This document shows, piece by piece, positions 1 to 8,828 of a stretch of DNA of 64,000 nt. This DNA comes from an uncultured Lachnospiraceae bacterium (GTDB taxonomy: Bacteria; Bacillota; Clostridia; Lachnospirales; Lachnospiraceae), in the NCBI GenBank assembly GCA_910588215.1, contig CAJUQJ010000007.1:62001-126000 (forward strand), in the 5' to 3' direction. A model generated the notes under the pieces. That model did no database searches. It worked only from the letters and a program-made list of their open reading frames with translations, and was not told the origin of the DNA. A program made the translations under genes and the position numbers. Positions within the stretch are counted from its first letter, which is position 1, and each line of letters opens with the position of its first letter.

Positions 1-17
1 AACAGGAGGGTGTGGCT

Positions 18-1439
18 ATGGTATACAAATGCAGTGTGTGCGGTTATGTGTTTGATGAGGAGGCGGAGGGCAGAGCTTTTGTGGAATTGACAGAGTGTCC
101 CATGTGTAAGCAGCCGGTAGACAAATTTGAGATGGTCTCATCGGGTGGAGAAGAACAGGGTGCAGCAGAGACAGGAGCAGAAGGAATGGTATCAGGAGCA
201 TCCGGAGAGGGTCCGGACTTAAGCTATCCGAAGGAGACCAGGAAAACGGACAGCAGCTATCGTTATTTTAAGGAGATCCATGAGATGGCCGTCACAGGGA
301 AATCGGCGATCGAAGCGATGGGAACACAGATGAAGATGCCTAACTGGGACGACATTCTTGTGCTGGGGGCGCAGCTGAACCCGCCGCCATTAGAGGAGCA
401 TGCGGAGGTATCCCTGCAGACAGTGATTGGCAGACACGCCAAAAAACCTATGGTCCTTGATATGCCGGTGTATATCTCACATATGTCTTTCGGGGCACTT
501 TCGAAGGAGACGAAGATCGCTCTGGCGAAGGGCAGCGCTATGGCTGGAACGGCAATGTGCAGCGGTGAGGGCGGAATCCTGCCGGAAGAGAAAGCAGCGG
601 CACACAAGTACATATTTGAGTATGTTCCGAACCTATACAGTGTAACGACAGAGAATCTGATGACTTCCGATGCTATTGAGATCAAGATTGGACAGGGTAC
701 GAAACCGGGTATGGGCGGTCATCTGCCGGGCAGCAAAGTGACGCCGGAGATTGCCGAGATCCGTAATAAACCGTTGGGCGAGGATGTGATCAGTCCGTCC
801 AAATTTCCGGGTATCAATACGAAAGAAGATTTAAGGACGTTGGTAAGAAATCTGCGTGACTGCAGCGGTGGCAGGCCGATTGGTATCAAGATTGCGGCCG
901 GAAAGATTGAGAAAGATCTGGCATATTGTGTATTTGCGGAGCCGGATTTTATTACCATCGATGGAAGAGGCGGGGCTACCGGAGCATCGCCGTCGATCAT
1001 ACGGGATTCCACGAGCGTGCCGACGATCTATGCCCTGTACCGTGCCCGGAAGTATCTTGACAGTGTACATGCGGATATTGATCTGGTAATAACAGGCGGA
1101 CTCAGGGTGTCTTCCGACTTTGCGAAAGCGATCGCTATGGGAGCGGATGCAGTGGCCATTGCCTCAGCAGCTATGGTTGCGGCGGCATGTCAGCAATACC
1201 GCATCTGTGGCACAGGCATGTGTCCGGTGGGTATGGCGACGCAGGATCCGGAGCTGAGAAAACGTCTGCACGGGGAAGCGGCGGCTCAGAGAGTGGCTAA
1301 TTTCCTGAATTGCTCCGCACAGGAACTGCGGACTTTCGCAAGGATCACAGGACATGAAGATATTCACGGATTGTCGGTGGAAGATCTGTGTACCATTAGC
1401 AGGGAGATTTCAGAATATACGAATATTGTACATGCATAG
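18..1439 (+). CDS. Rubredoxin-like / FMN-binding glutamate synthase-domain protein
   Basis: The product (473 aa) joins a small rubredoxin-like metal site to a glutamate synthase (GltB central/FMN) domain. Residues C5, C8, C27 and C30 form two CxxC pairs. From about residue 75 the sequence follows the FMN barrel, with GxGGxLPGxKV, the IKIAAGKIEKD stretch and DGRGGATGASP. C391-x5-C397-x4-C402 matches the 3Fe-4S cluster motif of glutamate synthases. Family knowledge: such proteins lack the amidotransferase domain, and their electron partner and substrate are mostly untested. A GTG at 12 also opens the frame, but AGGAGG at 4-9 lies 8 nt before the ATG at 18, so that start is preferred. Cytoplasmic redox enzyme; true glutamate synthase activity is inference. 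Confidence 0.85.
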   Translation: MVYKCSVCGYVFDEEAEGRAFVELTECPMCKQPVDKFEMVSSGGEEQGAAETGAEGMVSGASGEGPDLSYPKETRKTDSSYRYFKEIHEMAVTGKSAIEAMGTQMKMPNWDDILVLGAQLNPPPLEEHAEVSLQTVIGRHAKKPMVLDMPVYISHMSFGALSKETKIALAKGSAMAGTAMCSGEGGILPEEKAAAHKYIFEYVPNLYSVTTENLMTSDAIEIKIGQGTKPGMGGHLPGSKVTPEIAEIRNKPLGEDVISPSKFPGINTKEDLRTLVRNLRDCSGGRPIGIKIAAGKIEKDLAYCVFAEPDFITIDGRGGATGASPSIIRDSTSVPTIYALYRARKYLDSVHADIDLVITGGLRVSSDFAKAIAMGADAVAIASAAMVAAACQQYRICGTGMCPVGMATQDPELRKRLHGEAAAQRVANFLNCSAQELRTFARITGHEDIHGLSVEDLCTISREISEYTNIVHA

Positions 1440-1486
1440 CGTGAGAAGAAGTTCTGGATCTACGGAATTTACGGTATAAAGGTTGC

Positions 1487-1545
1487 ATAAATTCTCTGAT
1501 GAGCAATTTAGTTAAATAAACTAAACAAATTCAGTTTATTGTGAC
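1487..1545 (+). repeat. Dispersed repeat, CTGATGAG family, copy 1
   Basis: The stretch around CTGATGAGCAATTTAGTT recurs almost unchanged at 40409-40470, with the same following pattern of AAACTRAACAARTTCAGTT. Complementary TTTAGTT and AACTAAA can form a hairpin. It ends exactly where a truncated acetyltransferase reading frame begins. I see no coding capacity. Confidence 0.6.
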
Positions 1546-1612
1546 GAAAGATATCCCTGATAACGTGGTGGCATATGGGAATCCATGTCGGGTGATGCGT
1601 CCCAACAAATAG
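1541..1612 (+). pseudogene. C-terminal remnant of a hexapeptide-repeat acetyltransferase
   Basis: Reading GTG at 1541 to TAG at 1612 gives 23 residues, VTKDIPDNVVAYGNPCRVMR plus PNK. This is the typical last coil and tail of LbH/maltose-galactoside O-acetyltransferase-type enzymes (VTKDIPxNVVAxGxPCRVxR). Nothing upstream in frame resembles the rest of the family; the dispersed repeat at 1487-1545 abuts it. Read as a decayed gene end, probably once part of the surface polysaccharide region that the next gene also suggests. Confidence 0.7.
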
Positions 1613-1642
1613 CAGACTAAACAGCAGGAGAAGTATAGGAAA

Positions 1643-3058
1643 ATGGATCACAGGACAGAAATCGTGCACAGAATTGATGATATTATCGATCACTATATGG
1701 TGATCAGTATCTTTATGGCTTTGTTTATTCTGACGTGGGTTGGAGTAGGGGATGTGCCGATCGTCTGTGTCCTTGGTCTGATCCTCTGCGCGGCAGGCTG
1801 TTCCGGACGATGCGGGCAGACAGATCTCCGGGTGCTGATCCCGCTTGTTGTTTATGACCTAGCGAACATGGCGTCTTCTTATGCCGCTTACGGGAATATT
1901 ACAGACGGCTATGGGGCATTGCATCTGATCTTCCCGGTCCTGTATCTGCTGATGTCATGTCTGGAGAAAGGGGAGCTGTTGCTGTTGCGCCGGCTGTGTG
2001 TCGTCTGGGCAGGGATAACAGCGGCCGCCGGAATCATCAGCTTTGTCTTTCGCGCCGTGACCCGGGGCAGTGCGGCAAGGCTGGGCGGTTTCCTGGGGAA
2101 TCCGAATGCGCTGGGGATCTTTCTTGTTGTGGGCTGGTTTCTGTTGATGAACTGTCTGGAGGAACAGCACAAACAGGAAGAGCAGAGGACTGGCTGGTAT
2201 TCTGCTTTGCCGTATGCAGAGCCAGTCCTGCTGATCGGCCTGGCACTGACCCTGTCGATGGGCAGTTTTGTCGCCATGGCTGCCGGAATAAGCGCTGTTT
2301 TGATCATGAAGTGTACCGGAAAGAAAGCAGAGCTTTCTGTTCGGGAAACAGCCCGGTTTGCCTGCCGCATCCTGGCCAGAGCCAGTCTGGGAGTGGGGAC
2401 GGGCATATTGTTCTATCTTGCGGCATCCCGCACGAGTGTGCCGCAGATCTGCCTGCTGCTGTTTGTGTATGCGGCTGCCGTAGTTATTTTGTGGAGAAAA
2501 TATGATCTGTTTTTGCAGGTATATCCGAAGATGGCAGCAGGTATTTCGGCCGTCGGTATTCTGGTGGCGGGGGCAGCAGTCGTGGTTCGTCCCAGCAGCG
2601 TGGCGACCTTTTCGGAAAGACTTCAGATGATGCGCAACGGTATTGGGTATCTGACAGCTAATCCGCTTCTGGGTGTCGGGCCTTATCGGTGGAGGATTTT
2701 GAATCTGCAGGACGGAGATATCTATTTCAACACCTGGCATATTCACAATGTGCCGATCCATGTGGGAGTTGAATTTGGATGGATCGCAATGGGGATGCTG
2801 ATCCTGGTGGCGGCCGGATTTTTCAGGAAGAAGGCGGAGCCTTGGAGAAAGGCCGGATTTACGGCATTTTGTATTCATAATATGATGGATACAGGGTTTT
2901 TCTATTTGGGGATCACTACACTGGTAATGCTGGCATTTGGCAATCCCAGTGAGAGAGGAAAAGGGCTTAAGAGCGGGGCGCTGAAGATTTGCTTTGGGGT
3001 CTTTGCAGCCTTTTTTGCCTTTCATCTATGTTTCTATGCGGTGCATTTTAATAGGTAG
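1643..3058 (+). CDS. O-antigen ligase-like polytopic membrane protein
   Basis: A 471-aa protein made mostly of hydrophobic segments (roughly 10-12 predicted by eye). Near residues 330-385 lies a Wzy_C/O-antigen ligase signature: NPLLGVGPYRW, then a hydrophilic loop with WHIHN, then a VGVEFGWIAMG helix. In the family this loop carries the catalytic His that transfers or polymerises lipid-linked glycans at the outer face of the membrane. The gene stands alone, following the remnant of an acetyltransferase, so a cell-surface polysaccharide role is likely but the glycan is unknown. GGAG at 1627-1630 precedes the ATG. Confidence 0.7.
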   Translation: MDHRTEIVHRIDDIIDHYMVISIFMALFILTWVGVGDVPIVCVLGLILCAAGCSGRCGQTDLRVLIPLVVYDLANMASSYAAYGNITDGYGALHLIFPVLYLLMSCLEKGELLLLRRLCVVWAGITAAAGIISFVFRAVTRGSAARLGGFLGNPNALGIFLVVGWFLLMNCLEEQHKQEEQRTGWYSALPYAEPVLLIGLALTLSMGSFVAMAAGISAVLIMKCTGKKAELSVRETARFACRILARASLGVGTGILFYLAASRTSVPQICLLLFVYAAAVVILWRKYDLFLQVYPKMAAGISAVGILVAGAAVVVRPSSVATFSERLQMMRNGIGYLTANPLLGVGPYRWRILNLQDGDIYFNTWHIHNVPIHVGVEFGWIAMGMLILVAAGFFRKKAEPWRKAGFTAFCIHNMMDTGFFYLGITTLVMLAFGNPSERGKGLKSGALKICFGVFAAFFAFHLCFYAVHFNR

Positions 3059-3168
3059 ACCGGTAGATTGTCCATGAGACAGAAAATGCCTTTAGTCTTG
3101 GACAAGATGGCATTGAGAGAGTGTGACCGGAATAAGTCGGAACAGGATTGGATTTAGGAGAAACGGCA

Positions 3169-3852
3169 ATGAAGACTGAAAGCAGAGGCAGAGAATTTCG
3201 CAGTATATGGTTTCTCCTGCTGGGATTTTGTGTGGCGGCAGCAGGTGTCTTGATCTTATGTATTAATTTTTCTGCGGCGCTGCCCGATACGATAGGGCGA
3301 AAGCTGACGGAAGAAGAGAAGACAGAAGTAATCGGTAATAACAGCAGCCTGATCGATTATATTTATCTCTCTCCCAATGCAGATTTTCCCAGGGGAAGCG
3401 AGATCAGGAAGATTACCATTCATCATATGGCGGGCGATCTTGCCCTGGAGGATCTGGGGGAGACCTTTTCCAGAAGGGACAGGCGGGCATCCTCCAATTA
3501 TGCCATTGATACGAAGGGCAGAGTGGCGCTGTATGTGGAGGAGGAAAATCGTGCCTGGACTTCCAGCAGCAGGGAAAATGATGATCAGGCAGTGACCATC
3601 GAGGTTGCCAATGATGAGCTGGGCGGAGACTGGCATGTGAGTGAGGAAGCATATGAGGCGCTTCTTGATCTGGTGGTGGATATCTGCAGCCGCAATGGCA
3701 TCGATCAGTTGCGGTTTACCGGTGATGCGGACGGAAACCTCACGATCCATAAGATGTTTTCCGATGAAACGGAGTGTCCGGGGCCGTATCTGGAGGAACG
3801 GATGGAAGAGATCTCCGATGAGGTGAACAAGAGACTTAAGGACAGTCCCTAA
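3169..3852 (+). CDS. Membrane-anchored N-acetylmuramoyl-L-alanine amidase (Amidase_2/PGRP fold)
   Basis: 227 aa with one N-terminal membrane segment (about residues 12-34) and an extracellular amidase_2 domain. Zinc-site signatures are visible: TIHHMAGD (H85/H86), a later IHKMF histidine, and the Cys of ECPGPYL, matching the His-His-Cys ligands of T7-lysozyme-like amidases. SSNYAID is the usual mid-domain strand. It would cut the MurNAc-L-Ala bond of peptidoglycan. TAGGAGA at 3155-3161 sits just before ATG 3169; an in-frame TTG at 3148 overlaps that site and is less likely. The last four bases overlap the convergent sortase gene. Confidence 0.85.
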   Translation: MKTESRGREFRSIWFLLLGFCVAAAGVLILCINFSAALPDTIGRKLTEEEKTEVIGNNSSLIDYIYLSPNADFPRGSEIRKITIHHMAGDLALEDLGETFSRRDRRASSNYAIDTKGRVALYVEEENRAWTSSSRENDDQAVTIEVANDELGGDWHVSEEAYEALLDLVVDICSRNGIDQLRFTGDADGNLTIHKMFSDETECPGPYLEERMEEISDEVNKRLKDSP

Positions 3853-4619
3853 GGCTGTTTTCTGACGGCAACGACTACAAACCGCCCCTCATCGGTATGA
3901 TAGCTGCAGGTAGAGAGTGTCAGGAGCCTGTCTCCCTCGACGGCCTGGATATCGGTATCATAGAGGGAAAGCTTCTTGATCTGTCGGATGTAGGCGGCGA
4001 AATCCTCCGGGTCGGACAGGTCAGTATACTTATAATATTGGAAAGTGTCGTCCGCCGGCGCAGGATCTATCTTTGTATAGAAAGCTGCCAGAAGTTCGTA
4101 ATATCCTTCTTCATCGGGCGTATCAAAACGGATGACAGAGTGTTCGCCGGCAAATTCCTGGTCCTGATATTGCGGCAGTGTGCCGAACATACTCCCGTCT
4201 TTCATATGATGGCCGTGGATCAGGATATGATCTGATTCCGGCAGGCAGGAGGCATCGATGAAAAGGGTGCCGCTCTGGGCATAAGAGCCGTCAAAGGCTC
4301 TGTGCAGATAATGTTCAGGGTCATCAGGGGTGTACATGACGGGATAGTCTATGGCGGTATTTTCGATGAAGAGCCAGCCGGCGAAGTCTTCATTCTGCCG
4401 CTTGAGTCCGGTGTACTGGGAGGGCAGTGCGGAATGAGAATTCTGGTCGATGGCGTCAGCTTCCCGCGCCTGTTTGATCTGGCTGGACAGGTTCTGATTG
4501 GCGACCCGTTCCCGGTGGTAACGGTTCAAGTCACGAAACAGCATAGTGCCTGCGGTCAGCAGGACAACGATACAGAGAAGTTGAAGCGGCAGCAGCCGGT
4601 TTTTAAGTTTCTTTTTCAT
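3849..4619 (-). CDS. srtB: Class B sortase
   Basis: 256 aa: an N-terminal membrane anchor (about residues 10-29), a polar linker, and a sortase domain. The catalytic triad is visible: H137 in GHHMKDGSMFG, C238 in TLSTCSY and R246 in EGRFVVVAVR. The GHxMKDGSMF block is typical of SrtB-type enzymes, which attach a small set of proteins with NPQTN-like signals to the wall or build pili. No obvious LPxTG/NPxTG substrate lies beside it, so the partner is elsewhere. AAGGAGG lies upstream of its ATG. The gene is convergent with the amidase (4-bp overlap at the stops) and divergent from the GH127 gene. Confidence 0.9.
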   Translation of the reverse strand: MKKKLKNRLLPLQLLCIVVLLTAGTMLFRDLNRYHRERVANQNLSSQIKQAREADAIDQNSHSALPSQYTGLKRQNEDFAGWLFIENTAIDYPVMYTPDDPEHYLHRAFDGSYAQSGTLFIDASCLPESDHILIHGHHMKDGSMFGTLPQYQDQEFAGEHSVIRFDTPDEEGYYELLAAFYTKIDPAPADDTFQYYKYTDLSDPEDFAAYIRQIKKLSLYDTDIQAVEGDRLLTLSTCSYHTDEGRFVVVAVRKQP

Positions 4620-4704
4620 GTTGATACGTACCTCCTTACGGTACTTCCATCATACCAGACGGGTTTAGATCAAGTCAAACAGAGAGGGGATTGCAGAGCC
4701 AAAT

Positions 4705-4758
4705 TTGAGATTTGGCTCGCAGCCTTCGCAAAAAATTGCTTCGGAATGGAGGAAAAAA
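4705..4758 (+). repeat. Dispersed leader motif ending in a Shine-Dalgarno (GCTTCGGAATGGAGG)
   Basis: The leader carries GCTCGC, then a short GCAAA segment, then GCTTCGGAATGGAGG six bases before the ATG of the next gene. The same end is found before the zinc-ribbon gene (40540-40555). Looser forms occur at 48876-48890 (GCTTCGGAATAGAGG) and 62033-62050 (GCTTCGAAACGGAGG). This looks like a mobile 5' untranslated segment that supplies the ribosome binding site. Confidence 0.5.
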
Positions 4759-6732
4759 ATGGGAGATTTAAAGTTAGTGAAAAGATTTGAAGTGACGGAT
4801 GGTTTTTTCGGCAGATACAGAGAGCTGGTCAAGGATGTAGTGCTCCCTTATCAGGAGAATGCGCTGAATGACAGGATTGAGGGAGCGGAGAAAAGTCATT
4901 GTATCGAAAACTTCCGCATGGCGGCGCAGAAGCTGCGCACAGGTAAGTGTGACGGTGAATTTTATGGCATGGTTTTTCAGGACAGTGACGTGGCAAAGTG
5001 GCTGGAAGGCGCGGCCTACTGCCTTGCGCAGAATCCTGATCCGGAATTGGAGAAGCGTTGTGATGAGATCATTGAGCTGATCGGCAGTGCACAGCATGAG
5101 GACGGATATTTAAATACCTATTTTACGGTTAAAGAGCCGGATAAGAGATGGACGAATCTTCATGAGGCCCATGAACTTTACTGTGCAGGGCATATGATCG
5201 AGGCTGCGGTAGCTTATGCAGAATGTACCGGTAAGAACAGGCTTCTGGAGATCATGTGCGGCATGGCGGATCATATTTATAGACATTTTATTGAGGAAGG
5301 CGCAGAGGGCTATCCCGGACATCCGGAGATCGAGCTGGCGTTGATGCGTCTGTTCCGCTGTACAAAGGAAGAGAAGTATAAGGAGCTGGCGCTTCATTTC
5401 ATCAATGTGAGAGGCGCAGACAGCGCTTATTATGAGAAGGAGAAGAGCCGGAACAATTGGACGGTCTGGGGGAACAGAACCGTTGATACCGAGTATAACC
5501 AGTGCACGGAACCGGTCAGAATGCAGAAGAAAGCAGTGGGACATGCGGTGAGGGCGGTCTATCTCTATACCGGTATGGCGGATGCCGCCATGGAGACGGG
5601 AGACGATACATTGGCAGAGGCGTGTAAAACCCTCTGGGACAATATTACCGGAAGCAGGATGTATGTGACGGGCGCCATCGGTTCTGCGTATGAGGGGGAG
5701 GCTTTCACGAAGGATCATCACCTTCCTAATGATACGGCGTATGCGGAGACTTGTGCGGCCATCGGTCTGATCTTCTTTGCCAATAAAATGCTTTATTTGG
5801 AAAGAGACCGCAAATATGCGGATGAGATGGAGCGTGCCCTGTACAACTGTGTTCTAGCGGGAATGCAGTTGGATGGAACGAGGTTTTTCTATGTAAATCC
5901 GCTGGAAGCGTTGCCGGGAATTTCCGGGGAAGCGCAGACTCATAGGCATGCGCTGCCTGTGAGGCCAAAATGGTTTGCCTGTGCGTGTTGTCCGCCGAAT
6001 GTGGCAAGGCTATTGGCTTCCTTGTCAGAGTATGCATGGCATATACTGCCTGACAGGTTGTTCTGCAACTTATTTGTCGGCGGGACGCTGGATCTTAATG
6101 ACAGCTTCGGCGGCAGGATCAGACTGGAGACAAACTATCCGTACGATAATAAGATCACTTATCGGTTTGAGCCACAGGGAGAGTCAATGTCCGTGCCCTT
6201 GGCGATCCGTATTCCGGCATGGAGCGATGATACAGTGATCTGTCTGAACGGCAGGCCTTTGCAATATGAGGAAGTTTGGACCGGTGATGACAGAGAGTAC
6301 AAGTATGTGATGGAGGAGAGTGGCTACGCATTTCTGCACAGAGATTTCAAGGCAGATGACGTATTGACGGTGGAGCTGGATATGTCTGCCAGAAAGGTAT
6401 ATACTTGCAATAAGGTGTCTGCCAATACCGGGAAAGCAGCCATTCAGAGAGGGCCATTGATCTACTGCGCGGAAGGTGTCGATAATGATGGAGATGTGCT
6501 GTCCCTTTCTTTGAAAAAGGGCGGTGCAGTCACGGTTGGTGAGTATCTGCCGGATAAACTATACGGAATACAGGAATTGTATGCGGATGGATATAGGGAG
6601 ACTGTAAGTGATAAACTTTACAGCTATGAGGCCCCGATAGAGGAGGATTGTCAGATCACGCTGATTCCTTACTATGCGTGGGGGAACCGTGGCTTAAATC
6701 AGATGAGAGTCTGGCTGCCGGAGAAGAGATAG
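4759..6732 (+). CDS. GH127 beta-L-arabinofuranosidase-type glycoside hydrolase
   Basis: 657 aa, the usual length for GH127 (Bifidobacterium HypBA1 type). The zinc-thiolate active site is present at the spacing expected for the family: E330 in AYAETCAAIG and C408-x-C410-C411 in the FACACCPPN motif. An (alpha/alpha)6 barrel is followed by beta-sandwich domains with ANTGKAAIQRGPLIYC near residue 565. It is predicted to release terminal beta-L-arabinofuranose from oligosaccharides; no signal peptide, so it acts in the cytoplasm. TGGAGG at 4747-4752 supports ATG 4759 over an upstream TTG at 4705. It is monocistronic, with no linked transporter. Confidence 0.88.
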   Translation: MGDLKLVKRFEVTDGFFGRYRELVKDVVLPYQENALNDRIEGAEKSHCIENFRMAAQKLRTGKCDGEFYGMVFQDSDVAKWLEGAAYCLAQNPDPELEKRCDEIIELIGSAQHEDGYLNTYFTVKEPDKRWTNLHEAHELYCAGHMIEAAVAYAECTGKNRLLEIMCGMADHIYRHFIEEGAEGYPGHPEIELALMRLFRCTKEEKYKELALHFINVRGADSAYYEKEKSRNNWTVWGNRTVDTEYNQCTEPVRMQKKAVGHAVRAVYLYTGMADAAMETGDDTLAEACKTLWDNITGSRMYVTGAIGSAYEGEAFTKDHHLPNDTAYAETCAAIGLIFFANKMLYLERDRKYADEMERALYNCVLAGMQLDGTRFFYVNPLEALPGISGEAQTHRHALPVRPKWFACACCPPNVARLLASLSEYAWHILPDRLFCNLFVGGTLDLNDSFGGRIRLETNYPYDNKITYRFEPQGESMSVPLAIRIPAWSDDTVICLNGRPLQYEEVWTGDDREYKYVMEESGYAFLHRDFKADDVLTVELDMSARKVYTCNKVSANTGKAAIQRGPLIYCAEGVDNDGDVLSLSLKKGGAVTVGEYLPDKLYGIQELYADGYRETVSDKLYSYEAPIEEDCQITLIPYYAWGNRGLNQMRVWLPEKR

Positions 6733-6891
6733 GGAGCGGAGCTTTTCAGATTTTATCGTATAATTTTCATTTTTTTGTCACATCATAATCATGAACTATG
6801 GCAAATGGCAGATGAGCCTGCCGTTTGTCACAGTCTTTCAGACAAGGATAAATTTGTCAGTTTGTTTATGTGACAGGAGGATGAAAATAAA

Positions 6892-7131
6892 ATGGATTAT
6901 AATAATCTACCATTGGATCTGGGATTTGCGATCACGACAAACCGTGCGGCGATGGATCGGTTTGTGGATATGACGGATGATGAGAAGGAAGAATTTATCG
7001 AGAGAAGCCGTGGTGCGATGTCCGGAAAAGAGATAGAGAAACTGGTCAATTCTCTGGCCAAAGAGGAGGAAGAGCCGAATCTTCATCTTGAGGATGTCAA
7101 TGACATTTTCAAGGGGCCGGGTATTGGCTGA
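6892..7131 (+). CDS. Small acidic conserved-type hypothetical protein
   Basis: 79 aa, strongly acidic in the second half (DDEKEEFIERSR, KEEEEPNLHLEDVND), no membrane segment, no metal motif. A good site, AGGAGG at 6876-6881, stands before the ATG. It precedes the CCA-adding enzyme gene by about 70 bp and may share its transcript. I do not recognise the family. Codon use resembles the neighbours and the strong ribosome binding site argues that it is real. Confidence 0.65.
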   Translation: MDYNNLPLDLGFAITTNRAAMDRFVDMTDDEKEEFIERSRGAMSGKEIEKLVNSLAKEEEEPNLHLEDVNDIFKGPGIG

Positions 7132-7201
7132 GTCCGTGCGGTTCTGCGCATATGTGGGGCAGATGACCGGCGGTCGGAGGAAGAAGACTGGAGTGGGGAA
7201 T

Positions 7202-8548
7202 ATGATGAGAATACAGCTGCCTGATAAAGTGCATAGGATCATTGAAACGTTGACTGCAGCGGGATATGAGGCATATGCTGTGGGCGGCTGTGTCCGTGAT
7301 TCCGTGTTGGGCAGGACGCCGAACGACTGGGATATTACCACATCTGCGAAGCCGGATGATGTAAAGAGACTTTTTACAAGAACCATCGATACCGGGATCA
7401 AACATGGTACGGTGACGGTAATGATGGATCATGAGGCTTTTGAGGTGACCACATATCGTATTGACGGTGTGTATGATGACGGGAGACATCCGAGAGAGGT
7501 AACTTTCACCGTGAGCCTGGCGGAAGACTTAAGGCGGCGGGATTTTACCATTAATGCCATGGCATACAATGAGGAAACCGGGTTGGTGGATCTGTTTGAC
7601 GGTATGCAGGATATTCAGGCGGGTATGATCCGCTGTGTGGGCAATGCCGAAGAGCGCTTTACGGAGGATGCGCTTCGTATGCTGCGGGCAGTGCGTTTTT
7701 CCGCGCAGCTGGGATATGAGATCGCGGAGGATACAAAGAATGCTGTCAGGAAGCTCGCGCCGAATCTTAGAAAGATCAGTGCGGAGCGCATTCAGGCGGA
7801 GTTAGTCAAGCTGGTGGTCTCCGATCATCCGGATTATATGCGTACCGCATATGAGACGGGAATTACGGGACAGATCCTTCCGGAGTTTGATCTGTGTATG
7901 GAAACTGTGCAAAATAACCCGCATCACTGTTATAACGTGGGGGAACATATCTTGCATGCCATGCTGGAGGTGGAGCCGGATAAGGTACTGCGGCTGGGGA
8001 TGCTTTTTCATGATATCGGAAAGCCTCAGACGCTGACGATAGATGAGAAAGGGATCACGCATAATAAGGGGCATGCGGTCGTTGGGGAAAAGATGACGAT
8101 GCAGATTCTGCGCCGCCTGAAATTTGACAATGATACAATACAGAAAGTGACGAAGATCGTACGCTGCCACGACCAGGAAGTGGGAGCTGCGCCTGCCGGA
8201 GTAAGACGGGCGGTGCACAGGATCGGGGAGGATATCTTCAGGATGCTTTATGCCGTGAAACGCGCGGATATTCTGGCACAGAGTGACTATCAGCGGGAGG
8301 AGAAACTTGCCAGACTGGCATACATATATGAACTCTATGAGGAGATCTGCAGAAAGCAGGAATGTGTAAGCCTGAAAGACCTGGCCGTTACGGGAAGCGA
8401 CCTGATCGCGCTTGGAATGCAGCCGGGCCGGGAGATCGGGGTGGTTCTGAATGAACTTCTGGAGATCGTATTGGAAGATCCGGCACGCAACACAAAAGAA
8501 GAGCTGCTGCGCGTGTGCGGGCAGCGGGAGCGTTTTCTGATACCTTAG
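7202..8548 (+). CDS. cca: CCA tRNA nucleotidyltransferase
   Basis: 448 aa. The class II nucleotidyltransferase head is clear: G28-G29 in VGGCVRD and the two metal-binding aspartates D42 and D44 in NDWDIT, followed by RRRDFTINAMAY and the tRNA-binding region near ERIQAELVKL. An HD domain follows, with H270-D271 in LFHDIGKP. The enzyme adds or repairs the 3' CCA end of tRNA; the HD part is expected to give phosphohydrolase activity. ATGs at 7202 and 7205 are the plausible starts after GGAG at 7190. A 195-bp mobile element is inserted right at the stop codon. Confidence 0.93.
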   Translation: MMRIQLPDKVHRIIETLTAAGYEAYAVGGCVRDSVLGRTPNDWDITTSAKPDDVKRLFTRTIDTGIKHGTVTVMMDHEAFEVTTYRIDGVYDDGRHPREVTFTVSLAEDLRRRDFTINAMAYNEETGLVDLFDGMQDIQAGMIRCVGNAEERFTEDALRMLRAVRFSAQLGYEIAEDTKNAVRKLAPNLRKISAERIQAELVKLVVSDHPDYMRTAYETGITGQILPEFDLCMETVQNNPHHCYNVGEHILHAMLEVEPDKVLRLGMLFHDIGKPQTLTIDEKGITHNKGHAVVGEKMTMQILRRLKFDNDTIQKVTKIVRCHDQEVGAAPAGVRRAVHRIGEDIFRMLYAVKRADILAQSDYQREEKLARLAYIYELYEEICRKQECVSLKDLAVTGSDLIALGMQPGREIGVVLNELLEIVLEDPARNTKEELLRVCGQRERFLIP

Positions 8549-8556
8549 AAAATCTT

Positions 8557-8750
8557 CACCTGTGCGGTTGAATGCTCCAAAGAGCATCCAACCTGACTTC
8601 CGCATTCGTAAAACCCGTGCTTAAGCACTCCTGCGTCTGCTTACGCATCCGCGTTTTACTCATTTGGAAGTGGGTTGCTAATCCAATTGCCTGTCTGCAT
8701 TGCCATAAATGGCATACAGACAGATTATTGGATTGCAACCGCACAGTTGG
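8557..8750 (+). mobile_element. 195-bp MITE-like element, copy A
   Basis: Ends are inverted repeats: CACCTGTGCGGTTG at the left, CAACCGCACAGTTGG at the right. The host 9-mer GAAAATCTT occurs on both sides (8548-8556 and 8751-8759), a perfect target-site duplication. Inside are three further hairpin arms, so the whole element can fold as a terminal stem with three branches. It is diverged from copies B (34158) and C (38373) but of the same length and order. No protein is encoded; a transposase in trans is assumed. The left duplication begins at the last base of the cca stop codon. Confidence 0.85.
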
Positions 8751-8828
8751 GAAAATCTTCATCTCTTTTTCATACTTTCGATTCCGCTTTCATAAGATAA
8801 GATAGACGAGAAAGCGGGGGGTATTCGT

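Noticed and set aside
1496..1550. CTGATGAG followed by CGAAA, resembling the core of a hammerhead ribozyme
   Set aside because: The two core parts are not joined by a closing stem II, the second repeat copy lacks the GAAA part in place, and no stem I/III can be drawn.
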